In this document: piece by piece, positions 1-8,841 of the stretch
Layout of the letters: the number at the start of each line of letters is the position of its first letter
Numbering within the stretch: the first letter of the stretch is position 1
Notes under the pieces: model-generated
Seen by the model: only the letters and a program-made list of their open reading frames with translations
Databases searched by the model: none
What the model was told of the DNA's origin: nothing
Made by a program: the position numbers and the translations under genes
NCBI GenBank assembly: GCA_017615545.1
Contig: JAFZZY010000063.1
Span: 1-33,576, forward strand
Direction: 5' to 3'
Length of the DNA: 33,576 nt
Source: Lachnospiraceae bacterium
GTDB lineage: Bacteria; Bacillota; Clostridia; Lachnospirales; Lachnospiraceae

Positions 1-1755
1 AAGCATGACCGATCTGGGTTTCGATGTACAGAAGCCCTGGATCAGATCGACGTTCAGTTCGATCGCCGCGCGGAGCTCATCGTCCGTCTCGATACCTTCG
101 GCGATGACCTTGATGCCGTGCTGGCTCGCATAACTTACGATGTTGCCGACCAGGTGCTGCTTCTTGGAATCTTTATCCAGATCCACGATCAGGGAACGGT
201 CGATCTTTACGAAATCCGGCTGGCAACGCAGCAGGTTGGACTCGTTCGCATAACCGCTTCCGAAATCGTCCAGCGCCACCATGATATTGTGGTTGCGGTA
301 ACGCTTTTTAATGATCTCATCCATCTGATCGCTCAGGTCGTGTTCTTCCGTGATCTCCACGACGATGCGGTCCAGCATCGGCCCATACTGTTCGATCAAC
401 TGCTCGAAATATTCATCCGGCACGTAACAGTCCGGAATACTGTTGATGAACATCTTCTTCGAAGCGAAGATGTCCTGATTCTCGTTCAGGATGCGCATCG
501 TATTGGAAAATGTCAGGTGCTCGACCTCGCTGAGCCGGCCCTCTTCCTTCGCGATCGCAATGATCTCGCTCGGCGTCATGGGAACGTCGGTACGAGGACG
601 CATCAGTGCCTCAAACGCAAAGATCTCGCCGTTATGTGCGCTTACGATGGGCTGGAACTGATAGTCAAACAGATTACCGTTGATGATGCGGTTGAAGGTC
701 TGTACACGCATGTACTTCTCTTCACGTTCTGCATAGACATCGTCCGAGAACTCGATGATGCGGTTCAGTCTCTGGGAAGTCGCTTCAAACAAAGCGAAAT
801 CTACTTTGGAGACCAGTTCCGCATACGTCTTGCCCTGGGTCGGGAAATGCGCGAAACCGCCGGCAAAGCGAAGCTTCGTATTATTCAGTTCGTTGAAGCT
901 TTCCAGATAAGCGATGATCTCATCGGAAAGGCCGACCGCACGTTTATATGCATCGATCTCATTGGTATCGACATAGTACAATGCAAAACGAGTCTTCGAG
1001 ATACGACCGCAGACCACGGAATTGTTCTGCTCGTGGCGCTTGATCAGTTTGGAGATCGCATCGAGGCCGGCATTGATCTTCTCTTTCTGCTGGGTCGTGG
1101 CACGATCGACACCGGAGATCTCCAGGAAGGCATAACCGCCGTACTTGGGATGCGATACCATCAACTCCTCGACCTTCTTCACCAAGGCATCCTTCGACAA
1201 AAGCTTCGTCGCCATATCATAGTAGGTGTACGAGATCAACTCGGCTTTATTCGTGATCATATCCGTAACATCAGACAGGATGTAGACCTGCATGCCTCGC
1301 TCTCGCTGGTAACGGATCTGAATGTATTTGTCACGATTGGAAACGCGGATCTTATAGATCTTCTCGTCTTTATTCTCAACAGTCTCGGTGATCTTTCCGA
1401 GCAGGACTTCGAGCTGCTCCCGCGTCATCGTTTCGCTCATGGGAACCCAGTCATCTACGAGCATCTGGCTGTTACCGGAGACCAGCACTGTATGGAAGGC
1501 GCTGACCCACGTAAAGATGGCGACATCCGAGAAACACTCGCGCATGATATTCAGGTTTGTCTTGTAGTAATTATACAGTCTCTGCAGTTTGTAAAGTCGC
1601 CAGCATAGCACGATCGCGCAGACGAGCGACAAAAATACGATCGTTTTGATCTCAAAGATGACGGCCATGGTCGCGAACAGGACAATGCCCATCAACCAGA
1701 TCATCATCTCTTCGTACCAGTGATTAAACTCACGGTCCATGTTGTTTTTACTCAT
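1..1755 (-). CDS. Membrane-anchored c-di-GMP phosphodiesterase (degenerate GGDEF + EAL), 3' end cut by window
   Basis: Reading the minus strand gives 585 open codons with no stop before the window edge. The start at 1755 follows a GGAGG site. Residues about 15-48 form two membrane helices; about 60-160 looks like a PAS-type sensor region (inference). The GGDEF position (about residue 250) reads SKTRF, so diguanylate cyclase activity is not expected. The EAL domain (about 375-585) keeps the residues expected for catalysis: FEALMRP, the Asn of FINSIP, VVEITE, ALDDFGSGY, VKIDRS, VIAEGIET and IQGF. It should hydrolyse c-di-GMP at the membrane, with the dead GGDEF acting as a regulatory domain (inference). 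It is transcribed away from the MoxR operon and has its own near-consensus promoter. Only the extreme C-terminus is missing. Confidence 0.93.
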   Translation of the reverse strand, partial: MSKNNMDREFNHWYEEMMIWLMGIVLFATMAVIFEIKTIVFLSLVCAIVLCWRLYKLQRLYNYYKTNLNIMRECFSDVAIFTWVSAFHTVLVSGNSQMLVDDWVPMSETMTREQLEVLLGKITETVENKDEKIYKIRVSNRDKYIQIRYQRERGMQVYILSDVTDMITNKAELISYTYYDMATKLLSKDALVKKVEELMVSHPKYGGYAFLEISGVDRATTQQKEKINAGLDAISKLIKRHEQNNSVVCGRISKTRFALYYVDTNEIDAYKRAVGLSDEIIAYLESFNELNNTKLRFAGGFAHFPTQGKTYAELVSKVDFALFEATSQRLNRIIEFSDDVYAEREEKYMRVQTFNRIINGNLFDYQFQPIVSAHNGEIFAFEALMRPRTDVPMTPSEIIAIAKEEGRLSEVEHLTFSNTMRILNENQDIFASKKMFINSIPDCYVPDEYFEQLIEQYGPMLDRIVVEITEEHDLSDQMDEIIKKRYRNHNIMVALDDFGSGYANESNLLRCQPDFVKIDRSLIVDLDKDSKKQHLVGNIVSYASQHGIKVIAEGIETDDELRAAIELNVDLIQGFCTSKPRSVML

Positions 1756-1803
1756 ATAACCTCCACGTATATGATACTTCCTGTTTTCCTTATTTTTCCC
1801 TTC

Positions 1804-1821
1804 AAAAAATCCCTTCGGGAT
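1804..1821 (-). promoter_or_regulatory. Short terminator-like hairpin in the EAL gene leader
   Basis: In the minus-strand transcript ATCCC-GAA-GGGAT is followed directly by a run of U (1804-1809). It lies between the promoter and the start codon, so it could act as a weak attenuator. The 5-bp stem is short and the role is a guess. Confidence 0.3.
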
Positions 1822-1845
1822 CGCTCTCCACTCCGACCCCATTTT

Positions 1846-1874
1846 ATTCTAGACCATACATATGAGAATGTCAA
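1846..1874 (-). promoter_or_regulatory. Sigma-A promoter of the EAL gene
   Basis: On the minus strand TTGACA (1869-1874) and TAGAAT (1846-1851) are separated by exactly 17 bp. The predicted leader is about 84 nt long and holds a small hairpin with a T-run (1804-1821). Confidence 0.8.
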
Positions 1875-1906
1875 CGAATTGCCCCTCCTCTTCTTATATT
1901 CGTTTC

Positions 1907-1935
1907 TTTACTTTCATAAGCGATTATGATACAAT
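1907..1935 (+). promoter_or_regulatory. Probable promoter of the MoxR-DUF58-transglutaminase operon
   Basis: TTTACT (1907-1912) and TACAAT (1930-1935) are separated by 17 bp, and TGA just before the -10 makes it an extended -10 element. It gives a leader of about 93 nt before the ATG at 2035. It lies back to back with the EAL gene promoter. Confidence 0.6.
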
Positions 1936-2034
1936 TAAGAGAGTTATTTGTACGTCTTCCGAAAGAAGATTTCGGGCCGGCAGTGTGCGTCCGTCGCGTA
2001 CAAAAAACGTATTTAGGAATGAGGGAGTATACAC

Positions 2035-2961
2035 ATGAACGCAAAGATCGAAGCAGTTACCAAACAGATCGGACAGGTTATCAAGGGAAAGGATGACATA
2101 ATCTACAAATTGCTCTCCGCCATCATCGCAGGCGGACATATTCTTCTGGAAGATATCCCCGGCGTAGGTAAGACCACGCTGGCCGTCACCGTATCCCGGA
2201 CCATGTCATTGAAATATAAAAGAATGCAGTTTACACCCGATGTACTTCCGAGCGATCTCATCGGTTTCAACTTATATAACAATCAGACCGGCAGCTTCGA
2301 ATATAAGGAAGGTGCTGTTTTCTGTAACCTCTTTTTGGCCGACGAGATCAACCGTACTTCCCCGAAGACGCAGTCCGCTCTTCTCGAAGTTATGGAAGAA
2401 GCAAAAGCGACCGTCGACGGCGTGACCCGTACGCTCCCTTCGCCTTTCATCGTTATCGCGACCCAGAACCCCTTCGGTTCTTCCGGTACGCAGAAGCTTC
2501 CCGAATCCCAGCTCGACCGTTTCATGATCCGCCTCTCGATGGGCTACCCGGATCACGATAACGCCGTTGCGATCCTGAAGGGCAATGTCGGCGACGTCCT
2601 GAACACATTGACCGGACTGCTTGAGGAAAACGACGTTGCGAGCATGCAGCAGGAAGCCAAAAAGATCTTCGTACACGACAGTATCTATGACTATATCGTC
2701 CGCCTGACCGAGGCTACGCGCAACGAGACCTACTTCTCGCTGGGCCTGAGTCCCCGTGCTTCGCTCTCCCTGCTTAAGATGGCGCAGGCGACCGCCTTTA
2801 TCGAGAACTGCAACTATGTTCTTCCGGAACACGTTCAGTCGATCTTCAACGATGTATCTTCGCATCGTCTGGTCCTCAGTTCCAAGGCTAAAATGAATGG
2901 TTATACGTTAGAGACCGCCATGAAGGCGATCGTTGACCAGACCCCGCTTCCCAAAATGTGA
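2035..2961 (+). CDS. MoxR-family AAA+ ATPase
   Basis: This 308-residue protein is a full-length MoxR ATPase. It has Walker A GVGKTT at about residue 42, Walker B LFLADEINR at about 100, the sensor region ATQNP at about 142 and SQLDRF with the arginine-finger region just after. MoxR ATPases are thought to act as chaperones that remodel or activate partner proteins encoded beside them. Here the partners would be the DUF58 protein, starting 12 bp downstream, and the transglutaminase-like membrane protein after it. The start is supported by an AGGGAG site 7 nt upstream. The substrate is not known. Confidence 0.95.
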   Translation: MNAKIEAVTKQIGQVIKGKDDIIYKLLSAIIAGGHILLEDIPGVGKTTLAVTVSRTMSLKYKRMQFTPDVLPSDLIGFNLYNNQTGSFEYKEGAVFCNLFLADEINRTSPKTQSALLEVMEEAKATVDGVTRTLPSPFIVIATQNPFGSSGTQKLPESQLDRFMIRLSMGYPDHDNAVAILKGNVGDVLNTLTGLLEENDVASMQQEAKKIFVHDSIYDYIVRLTEATRNETYFSLGLSPRASLSLLKMAQATAFIENCNYVLPEHVQSIFNDVSSHRLVLSSKAKMNGYTLETAMKAIVDQTPLPKM

Positions 2962-2973
2962 TCAGGAGCCTCT

Positions 2974-4098
2974 ATGATTAAAAAGATCCTGCGAATCGTC
3001 GGATACGTGATCACATTGGCCGCCCTGTATCTCGGGTTGCGCTTTTTCCGGCTTTACTTTTTCGCGATATTGCTTTTCTTTTTCATACTGTTCCCGTTCG
3101 TCTCCGTCCTCCTGGCGCGTTACGTGATCAAACGCACTGAGTATACCTGGCATCTGCCGGATATGATCGCCAAAGGAGCTGATCTGGAGGTTACCATTGG
3201 CATGCGCAATCCTACGATCTTCCCGATCCCGAAGCACCTGCTGGACCTGACGATCTCGAACCTCTTCTATCCGAACGAAGACATCCACACCGTCTGGACC
3301 GGCCTGCGCATCCGAAGCGAACAGACCGTGACGATTCCCCTGTCCATCCTTTATTCCGGGTACCTGCAGATCTCCTTAAGTCAGGTCCGCATTCCCGATT
3401 ATCTGAACTTTATCACTTTCAAACGCAAACCCGAACTGAAGAAAGATATTCTGATCTTACCGATCCGGCTGAATGATAAATTTTCCACCATGGCTGTCGG
3501 CGGCAGCGGCAATGTCGAGCTGTCCGAAAGCGATGTCGTGGGCAATGATGCGACCCAGATGATCGACGTGCGCGAATATCGACCCGGCGACCGTCTGAAT
3601 ACGATCCACTGGAAACTGAGCGTGAAAGCCGGCGAGATCATGGTCAAACAGTTCGGTTCTCTCTCGGACAATGACGCCTGCATCCTGCTGGACCTCTATC
3701 GTCCGAAGATACAAAACAAACGGGTATTCAAAGACCAGGAAGATGCGGAAGCCGCCATCATCGAAGGTTTTGATTCCGCCTTTGATATGCTGGAGACATT
3801 GGCCTCGCAGTTACTGAGCGAGAAGCGCCCCATCCTCGTGTGCTGGTATTCCCGGCGCATGACCGAACTCAAAAGCATGGAAGTGACGCGCCGCTCCGAT
3901 CTGAACGACCTCTATCGTATCCTTTTCTACGAAGAGCCGGTCACCGATCCGACGATCACCTTCGAATACTTTACGAAGACCGATGATAATTACAGTTCTT
4001 TCTTTTACATTCATCCGGCCTCACAAAACGTAGCTTTAAACCACGCATTTCTTTTCGGTAACGACATCGAAATGGTATCTGTCGTTCACCGCGATTAA
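2974..4098 (+). CDS. DUF58 (VWA-like) membrane-anchored protein
   Basis: The 374-residue protein begins with a hydrophobic hairpin (about residues 5-45: two membrane helices) followed by a soluble domain. The DUF58 signature is present as EYRPGDRLNTIHWK at about residue 200, then the conserved MVKQF. DUF58 proteins are regular partners of MoxR ATPases and have a von Willebrand A-like fold. They probably link the ATPase to membrane or envelope targets, but the reaction is unknown. GGAG lies just before the start and the gene is 12 bp behind the MoxR stop, so the two are surely co-transcribed. Confidence 0.92.
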   Translation: MIKKILRIVGYVITLAALYLGLRFFRLYFFAILLFFFILFPFVSVLLARYVIKRTEYTWHLPDMIAKGADLEVTIGMRNPTIFPIPKHLLDLTISNLFYPNEDIHTVWTGLRIRSEQTVTIPLSILYSGYLQISLSQVRIPDYLNFITFKRKPELKKDILILPIRLNDKFSTMAVGGSGNVELSESDVVGNDATQMIDVREYRPGDRLNTIHWKLSVKAGEIMVKQFGSLSDNDACILLDLYRPKIQNKRVFKDQEDAEAAIIEGFDSAFDMLETLASQLLSEKRPILVCWYSRRMTELKSMEVTRRSDLNDLYRILFYEEPVTDPTITFEYFTKTDDNYSSFFYIHPASQNVALNHAFLFGNDIEMVSVVHRD

Positions 4099-4121
4099 CT
4101 GATATACGAGGACAGACCCCT

Positions 4122-6779
4122 ATGCAGATTCAGCAGAAGAAAGCCCGACCCTGGGAATTCATACGCTCGGGAAATGAGAGCAGACAAGGCTCCATGTTGG
4201 CGCGCAGATCGCGTCGGCAGGGTTTTCTTATCGAGCGCAATGTCGACCTTCCGTCGCCCGCCCGCGCCTACTCCTGTATCTTCCGGGGTCTCCTGCTCTT
4301 CCTGCTGGTCTACACTCCCATCACGATGATGAACAACGCGTATGAGATATCGAACCACATAGCAGTCGTGCCTCTCATACTGTTTCCGTTTGCGATCCTG
4401 GTCGGTTTCTTTAACTACAACGGATTGTGCCGAACCATCGGTTACATCCTGTTCTTCCTGTTCTTCGTCGTCATTTCGACCTCAGGCTACTACTATATCA
4501 ACTCCGGTCTGAACGCCATCATCAATATCACGTTCGAGACCGCATCCTATGAATTAAACACTTCTGCCATCCGTACCTATAACGAAGTGATCGGGGACCG
4601 TACCGTTACCATCCCGCTGTTCTATCTCTACATCGGCATCGTTAGCGTCATCTTCCTGAACTTCCTGATCAACAACTTCATGGGCACCATCGTCGTTCTT
4701 TTGGTGTCTACGCCCTTCTGGATGCTGATCTTCTATTTCGACTACACGCCGAAACCGATCCACTATCTGTCCTATGCTTTCTGCATGATGAGCATGGTCA
4801 TCCTCAAAAGTACACAACAGTACAATCTGCCGGACCGATTACGAAAATATAACGTCGTCAAACATTCCAGTGACCGACACCTCTATCGAAGCACTTCGAA
4901 CGGTGTCGTCATGGCGCAGACTTCCGGATTTGTGATCGGCGTCCTCATCTTCATGGTCCTTCTCAGCAACGTGATCTATCCGGAAAATCGTTTTTCCACG
5001 CCGAAGGAATGGGCTTCCATGAAGGAAAGCACCGAAGATTATGCACGCATCTTCTTTACAGAAGGTTTGAGCGGTTTCTTCAAAGGCAGCACTCAGGACA
5101 GCATGACCTCCTATGGTAATCTGTACCGAAGCGGAAAGGTTTCTCCGACGTTTCAGACCGTGCTCGAAGTCGATTACGTTCCCGCCAGCTACGATGCGGT
5201 GTACATTCGACAGTATATCGGGAATTTCTACACAGGTACTTCCTGGTCCAATTATATCGATACCGATATGGCGATCATCGAGAAGTACGAATATCAGGCC
5301 AATGAGGTCCTTAAGCAGATCTACGAAGATCCCGATCACCCGCTCCATAATTCCGTTTACAAAGCTACGATAAACGTACGTCCCATGAACGAACGCGGTG
5401 CACTGGTACCCTATTTTTCCATCGAGGATTATACAGGTCATCCTACCCTCGAATATAGGATCCGAACGCGTCAAAAATCCGAGAAGCGGGATTCTTTTAA
5501 TTATCTGGTACATTATTCTCCGGAGATCGATCATTTTACAAATGCTCAGCATCAGATAAAGCAATATACCTACGAATACTATCAATTGCTTCCGAGCATG
5601 GGAGCAACGTCCGATATCGAACAGTATCGCGCTTTTGACTACACGCCGGAAGTACCTGAGCAGCCGGTACTGAAGTCCATGAGCATGGATCTGGACAAAT
5701 ACATCCTGATAAGCGATACATCCTACCTGAACCGGATGAAGACCATATCCGAAGCGGACCCGAATAACCCCAAATTATATTACACACTGAAATTCATCTG
5801 TGAAAAACAAGGTTTCCATGGAAGTGTACTGGATCGTGTGGAACAATTGCAGGAGTTCTTTTCTGACTACACCTACACCCTAAATCCCGGAAACCTTCCC
5901 AGAAACGAAGAATTCATCTCGTACTTCCTGACGAAGAGCAAACACGGTTTCTGTCAGCATTTTGCTTCTTCCGCAGTCATGCTCCTGCGCTATATGAACA
6001 TCCCTGCCAGATATGTGGAAGGTTACATGTTCTCATTCTCCGATGTTTCATCCAACTCCGAGATCATCGAAGATATCGATCCTGCAACCATGCATGAAGG
6101 CCCCAGCCAGTTTAACGATGCTCCTGTAGTAAAAGTTCCTGTTACGGATGCTTCAGGACACGCATGGGTCGAGATCTGGTTTCCCGAACTCGGTTGGGTA
6201 CCGTTTGAATTCACGGTCGGTATCAACGCGGACCAGGATGATGAAGCCGACTTCGAATTCTGGAACGGCGGAAGTATCCTCGAAGATATCGACTTCTCTC
6301 CCGTTGCCGGACTGTTACAGGTCGACCTCACATTTGCGACGAAGCTGTTAGGCAGTTTCCTTTTGATCGTCGCTGTCGGTGTTGCGATCCTGCTCATCTT
6401 TCGCTTCATCCTCATGCTCCTGCGTGAGAATAAGAAACCGGAATACTTCCACCGCGGACGAAACCTCAACATCATCGGACGCTATCGCGACATTTGCCGC
6501 AAATACGCGTTCTTCGGTCTCCTTTCGAAGGATGATCTGCTCTACAGCGATTTCACTAAGGAAATGCAACAAAGCCACGATTTCTCCGAAGAGAAATCCG
6601 GCTCCCTGAAGAAGTTCCTCGAAGACGCGGCCTATGGTCCGGAGGAGCTCTCCGAAGATACCTACAACGAGGCCAATGTACTCCTGACCGACGCAAAACA
6701 AAAGTTGGAGGCGAAACTGTCCTTCGGGCAGAAACTCCGCTACCGGCTTCGGTCGATCACACGAAAGAACAAAGCATAA
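4122..6779 (+). CDS. Multi-pass membrane transglutaminase-like protein (TgpA-type)
   Basis: The protein has 885 residues. About seven membrane helices lie in residues 50-290, followed by a large extracytoplasmic region with a transglutaminase core, one more helix at about 738-762 and a cytoplasmic tail. The papain-like triad can be read as Cys in HGFCQHF (about 611), His in SGHAWVEIW (about 679) and an acidic residue in VPFEFT (about 696), where many relatives carry Asp. Together with MoxR and DUF58 it forms a widespread three-gene unit; the natural substrate is unknown in most bacteria. It is the last gene of the operon and is followed at once by an intrinsic terminator. Confidence 0.92.
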   Translation: MQIQQKKARPWEFIRSGNESRQGSMLARRSRRQGFLIERNVDLPSPARAYSCIFRGLLLFLLVYTPITMMNNAYEISNHIAVVPLILFPFAILVGFFNYNGLCRTIGYILFFLFFVVISTSGYYYINSGLNAIINITFETASYELNTSAIRTYNEVIGDRTVTIPLFYLYIGIVSVIFLNFLINNFMGTIVVLLVSTPFWMLIFYFDYTPKPIHYLSYAFCMMSMVILKSTQQYNLPDRLRKYNVVKHSSDRHLYRSTSNGVVMAQTSGFVIGVLIFMVLLSNVIYPENRFSTPKEWASMKESTEDYARIFFTEGLSGFFKGSTQDSMTSYGNLYRSGKVSPTFQTVLEVDYVPASYDAVYIRQYIGNFYTGTSWSNYIDTDMAIIEKYEYQANEVLKQIYEDPDHPLHNSVYKATINVRPMNERGALVPYFSIEDYTGHPTLEYRIRTRQKSEKRDSFNYLVHYSPEIDHFTNAQHQIKQYTYEYYQLLPSMGATSDIEQYRAFDYTPEVPEQPVLKSMSMDLDKYILISDTSYLNRMKTISEADPNNPKLYYTLKFICEKQGFHGSVLDRVEQLQEFFSDYTYTLNPGNLPRNEEFISYFLTKSKHGFCQHFASSAVMLLRYMNIPARYVEGYMFSFSDVSSNSEIIEDIDPATMHEGPSQFNDAPVVKVPVTDASGHAWVEIWFPELGWVPFEFTVGINADQDDEADFEFWNGGSILEDIDFSPVAGLLQVDLTFATKLLGSFLLIVAVGVAILLIFRFILMLLRENKKPEYFHRGRNLNIIGRYRDICRKYAFFGLLSKDDLLYSDFTKEMQQSHDFSEEKSGSLKKFLEDAAYGPEELSEDTYNEANVLLTDAKQKLEAKLSFGQKLRYRLRSITRKNKA

Positions 6780-6786
6780 AAAATGA

Positions 6787-6820
6787 CCGGGACTGTCATT
6801 CAGACAGTCCCGGTTTTCTT
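6787..6820. terminator. Bidirectional intrinsic terminator
   Basis: A perfect 11-bp stem (6787-6797 with 6803-6813, loop ATTCA) is followed by TTTTCTT. On the other strand it is followed by an A/T-rich tract. It sits between the ends of two converging genes (6779 and 6819) and probably serves both. Confidence 0.9.
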
Positions 6821-7874
6821 ATTTGTCGTTTTTATCTTTCTTATCGAGTTTGTGCAGATCGCTGAAGTTTCCGACTCTGGCGTGCTTCGAAGCTTTGGAA
6901 GCGATCTTGGAGTTCGACCCCTTCTGCGCAACAGGCTTATCCCCCGGCGTTTTATGGAAGAACAGGTGGATCGGTCCCTTTTTGAACTTTCCGATAAACA
7001 GTTCATACTGCTCGGGGCAGTTCTCCTTCAGCGTCTTCACCGCAAAGACTGCGCCTACGACGGAAATGAACAGTTTGATGAGCGGTGTAAATATGCCCAT
7101 GTCATTAACCAGAAGTGACCGGTCCCACAAAAGGTAAATACCTACGAACATAACCGCTGTAGCAAAACAGGGCTTCGCCTCTTTTTTGCTCATATAGCAA
7201 TGGATAAAGAAGGTCAATGCGACCACAAAGAAGATCAAAGAAATAAAAGTAATGATCGACCCCAACGAATAGAGGGTGTCATAAGCACTTATATCTTCCA
7301 GATATTGGTCCAGATTCTTTATGCCCTCTTCGTCCATTTTTGCGGTGAGCTCAGCGAAGTTTGATTTGGAATTGATCGTGGTCGCCGTGAGTACCGAGAT
7401 CCCCAGATTGACGAAATACAGCATGTATTCCATGAACAGGTAACCAAAGGTAACATTGACCGTGGAACCCATCGTCGGTTTTTGCTTCAAGAGAATGAAG
7501 AATTTGTAGAAGGCAAAGAACCATGCGACCAGGACGACCGCTTCCAGGAAAACGAAGATGACACTCACAAACGGCGCCACCGGATGCAACGAACGCGCTC
7601 CACCCTCAGTTTCTACTATGAAGAATGACAGGCCCAGCTGGCGGAGAACAGTGACTATGATCTCAAAGCACTGATGGTAGAGATAGCACCCGAGCGCTCC
7701 CCAGAGGATCGCCATAAAATATCCGGAAAATGAATTGCGGACATATAAAAACAAAAACAAAAGGACCACGAGCAGAAATACGACCAGGCAGATCTGCCAG
7801 TTGATGATACTGCTACTGACGCGGATAACTTCATCCGGAGTATGCTCCGGAGCGAACAGCAAATTGCCGAACAT
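6819..7874 (-). CDS. Multi-pass membrane protein of unknown function
   Basis: I do not recognise the family. The 351-residue protein has about seven or eight hydrophobic segments, the first at about residues 28-48. A soluble insertion (about 168-200) separates two halves, and the last 50 residues are hydrophilic and rich in Lys and Ser, so the tail is probably cytoplasmic. No catalytic motif stands out. The start at 7874 follows an AGGTG site, and a near-consensus promoter lies in the gap behind hslO, so it can be expressed apart from the genes upstream. It ends 6 bp from the shared terminator. Confidence 0.8.
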   Translation of the reverse strand: MFGNLLFAPEHTPDEVIRVSSSIINWQICLVVFLLVVLLFLFLYVRNSFSGYFMAILWGALGCYLYHQCFEIIVTVLRQLGLSFFIVETEGGARSLHPVAPFVSVIFVFLEAVVLVAWFFAFYKFFILLKQKPTMGSTVNVTFGYLFMEYMLYFVNLGISVLTATTINSKSNFAELTAKMDEEGIKNLDQYLEDISAYDTLYSLGSIITFISLIFFVVALTFFIHCYMSKKEAKPCFATAVMFVGIYLLWDRSLLVNDMGIFTPLIKLFISVVGAVFAVKTLKENCPEQYELFIGKFKKGPIHLFFHKTPGDKPVAQKGSNSKIASKASKHARVGNFSDLHKLDKKDKNDK

Positions 7875-7909
7875 AGAAACACCTCATAAATATGGATTCA
7901 ACGTTATTG

Positions 7910-7938
7910 ATTCTATCAAAGGGAACGTGCCCTGTCAA
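7910..7938 (-). promoter_or_regulatory. Sigma-A promoter of the unknown membrane protein
   Basis: On the minus strand TTGACA (7933-7938) and TAGAAT (7910-7915) are exactly 17 bp apart. They fall between the hslO stop codon and the ATG at 7874, giving a leader of about 30 nt. Confidence 0.85.
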
Positions 7939-7944
7939 GTTGAC

Positions 7945-8820
7945 TTACGCTAAAGAACGAAGTTCCTTCAGCTCATCCACGGAGAAATAGTAATTCGTGT
8001 TGCAGAAGTGACAGTTGACCTCGATCTCTTTACCCTCTGAGATCATTTGGTCCAGTTCCTTCTTTCCGATCGAGATCAGCGCCTTTCCGACGCGGGTCTT
8101 CGAGCAGTCACACTTGAAGGCACAAGGGAAACGTTTGCTGATCACGGGGTCCATATCATGCAGGACCATCATGCAGATATCTTCCGGAGTCATGCCTTTT
8201 TCCAGTAACGCGGTGATGGATGTGATCTCTTTGACGCGCTCTTCCAGAAGCGACACTACGCTCTCATCTGCGTCCGGCATCAACTGCAGGATCATGCCGC
8301 CGGCGCATTTGACTGTGTTATCCTTCGACATCAGTACGCCGAGACCGACCGATGAAGGGGTCTGCTCACTGGTCGCGAAGTAATAGGTCAGATCCTCCGC
8401 GATCTCACTGGTGATCAGAATGGTATCACCGATGTACGGCTCTTTCAGGCCGATGTCTTTAATGACCTGGAGCACACCGACGCCCACTGCCGAAGCCACG
8501 TCCAGCTTGCCTTTCGCGTTCGCCGGAAGCATGACAACGGGGTTGTTGGCATAACCTTTGACATTCCCCTTCGGATCTGCCGTAACGGTCAGTCCTCCGA
8601 TCGGTCCGTCACCGTTGATCTTGATGGTCAGCAGGTCTGCGTCGTTTTTCATCATGGCGCCCATCATGACGCCGCCTGTCAGGAGTCGTCCCAACGCTGC
8701 CGTCACCACAGGGCTCGTATTATGCGCTTTTCTTGCAAACTCGACCAGTTCCGCAGTCGTAGCGAAAAAGCCGCGGATTCGGCCGTTAGCGGCCGTTACA
8801 CGTATAAAATAATCTCCCAT
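7945..8820 (-). CDS. hslO: Redox-regulated holdase chaperone Hsp33
   Basis: The 291-residue protein is the normal length for Hsp33. Its C-terminal redox switch is intact: the CxC pair in KCDCSK and the CxxC pair in CHFCN, about 31 residues apart, form the zinc site. Oxidation of these cysteines turns the protein into an ATP-independent holdase that protects the cytosol under oxidative stress. The start is supported by GAGG 7 nt before the ATG. The gene begins 21 bp after the methyltransferase stop and probably shares its transcript. Confidence 0.95.
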   Translation of the reverse strand: MGDYFIRVTAANGRIRGFFATTAELVEFARKAHNTSPVVTAALGRLLTGGVMMGAMMKNDADLLTIKINGDGPIGGLTVTADPKGNVKGYANNPVVMLPANAKGKLDVASAVGVGVLQVIKDIGLKEPYIGDTILITSEIAEDLTYYFATSEQTPSSVGLGVLMSKDNTVKCAGGMILQLMPDADESVVSLLEERVKEITSITALLEKGMTPEDICMMVLHDMDPVISKRFPCAFKCDCSKTRVGKALISIGKKELDQMISEGKEIEVNCHFCNTNYYFSVDELKELRSLA

Positions 8821-8841
8821 ATCTATCCTCTTTCTGTGCGG

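Noticed and set aside
118..1608. Long plus-strand open frame of 496 codons
   Set aside because: It is a shadow of the EAL gene on the minus strand, which shows complete EAL motifs and a good ribosome site.
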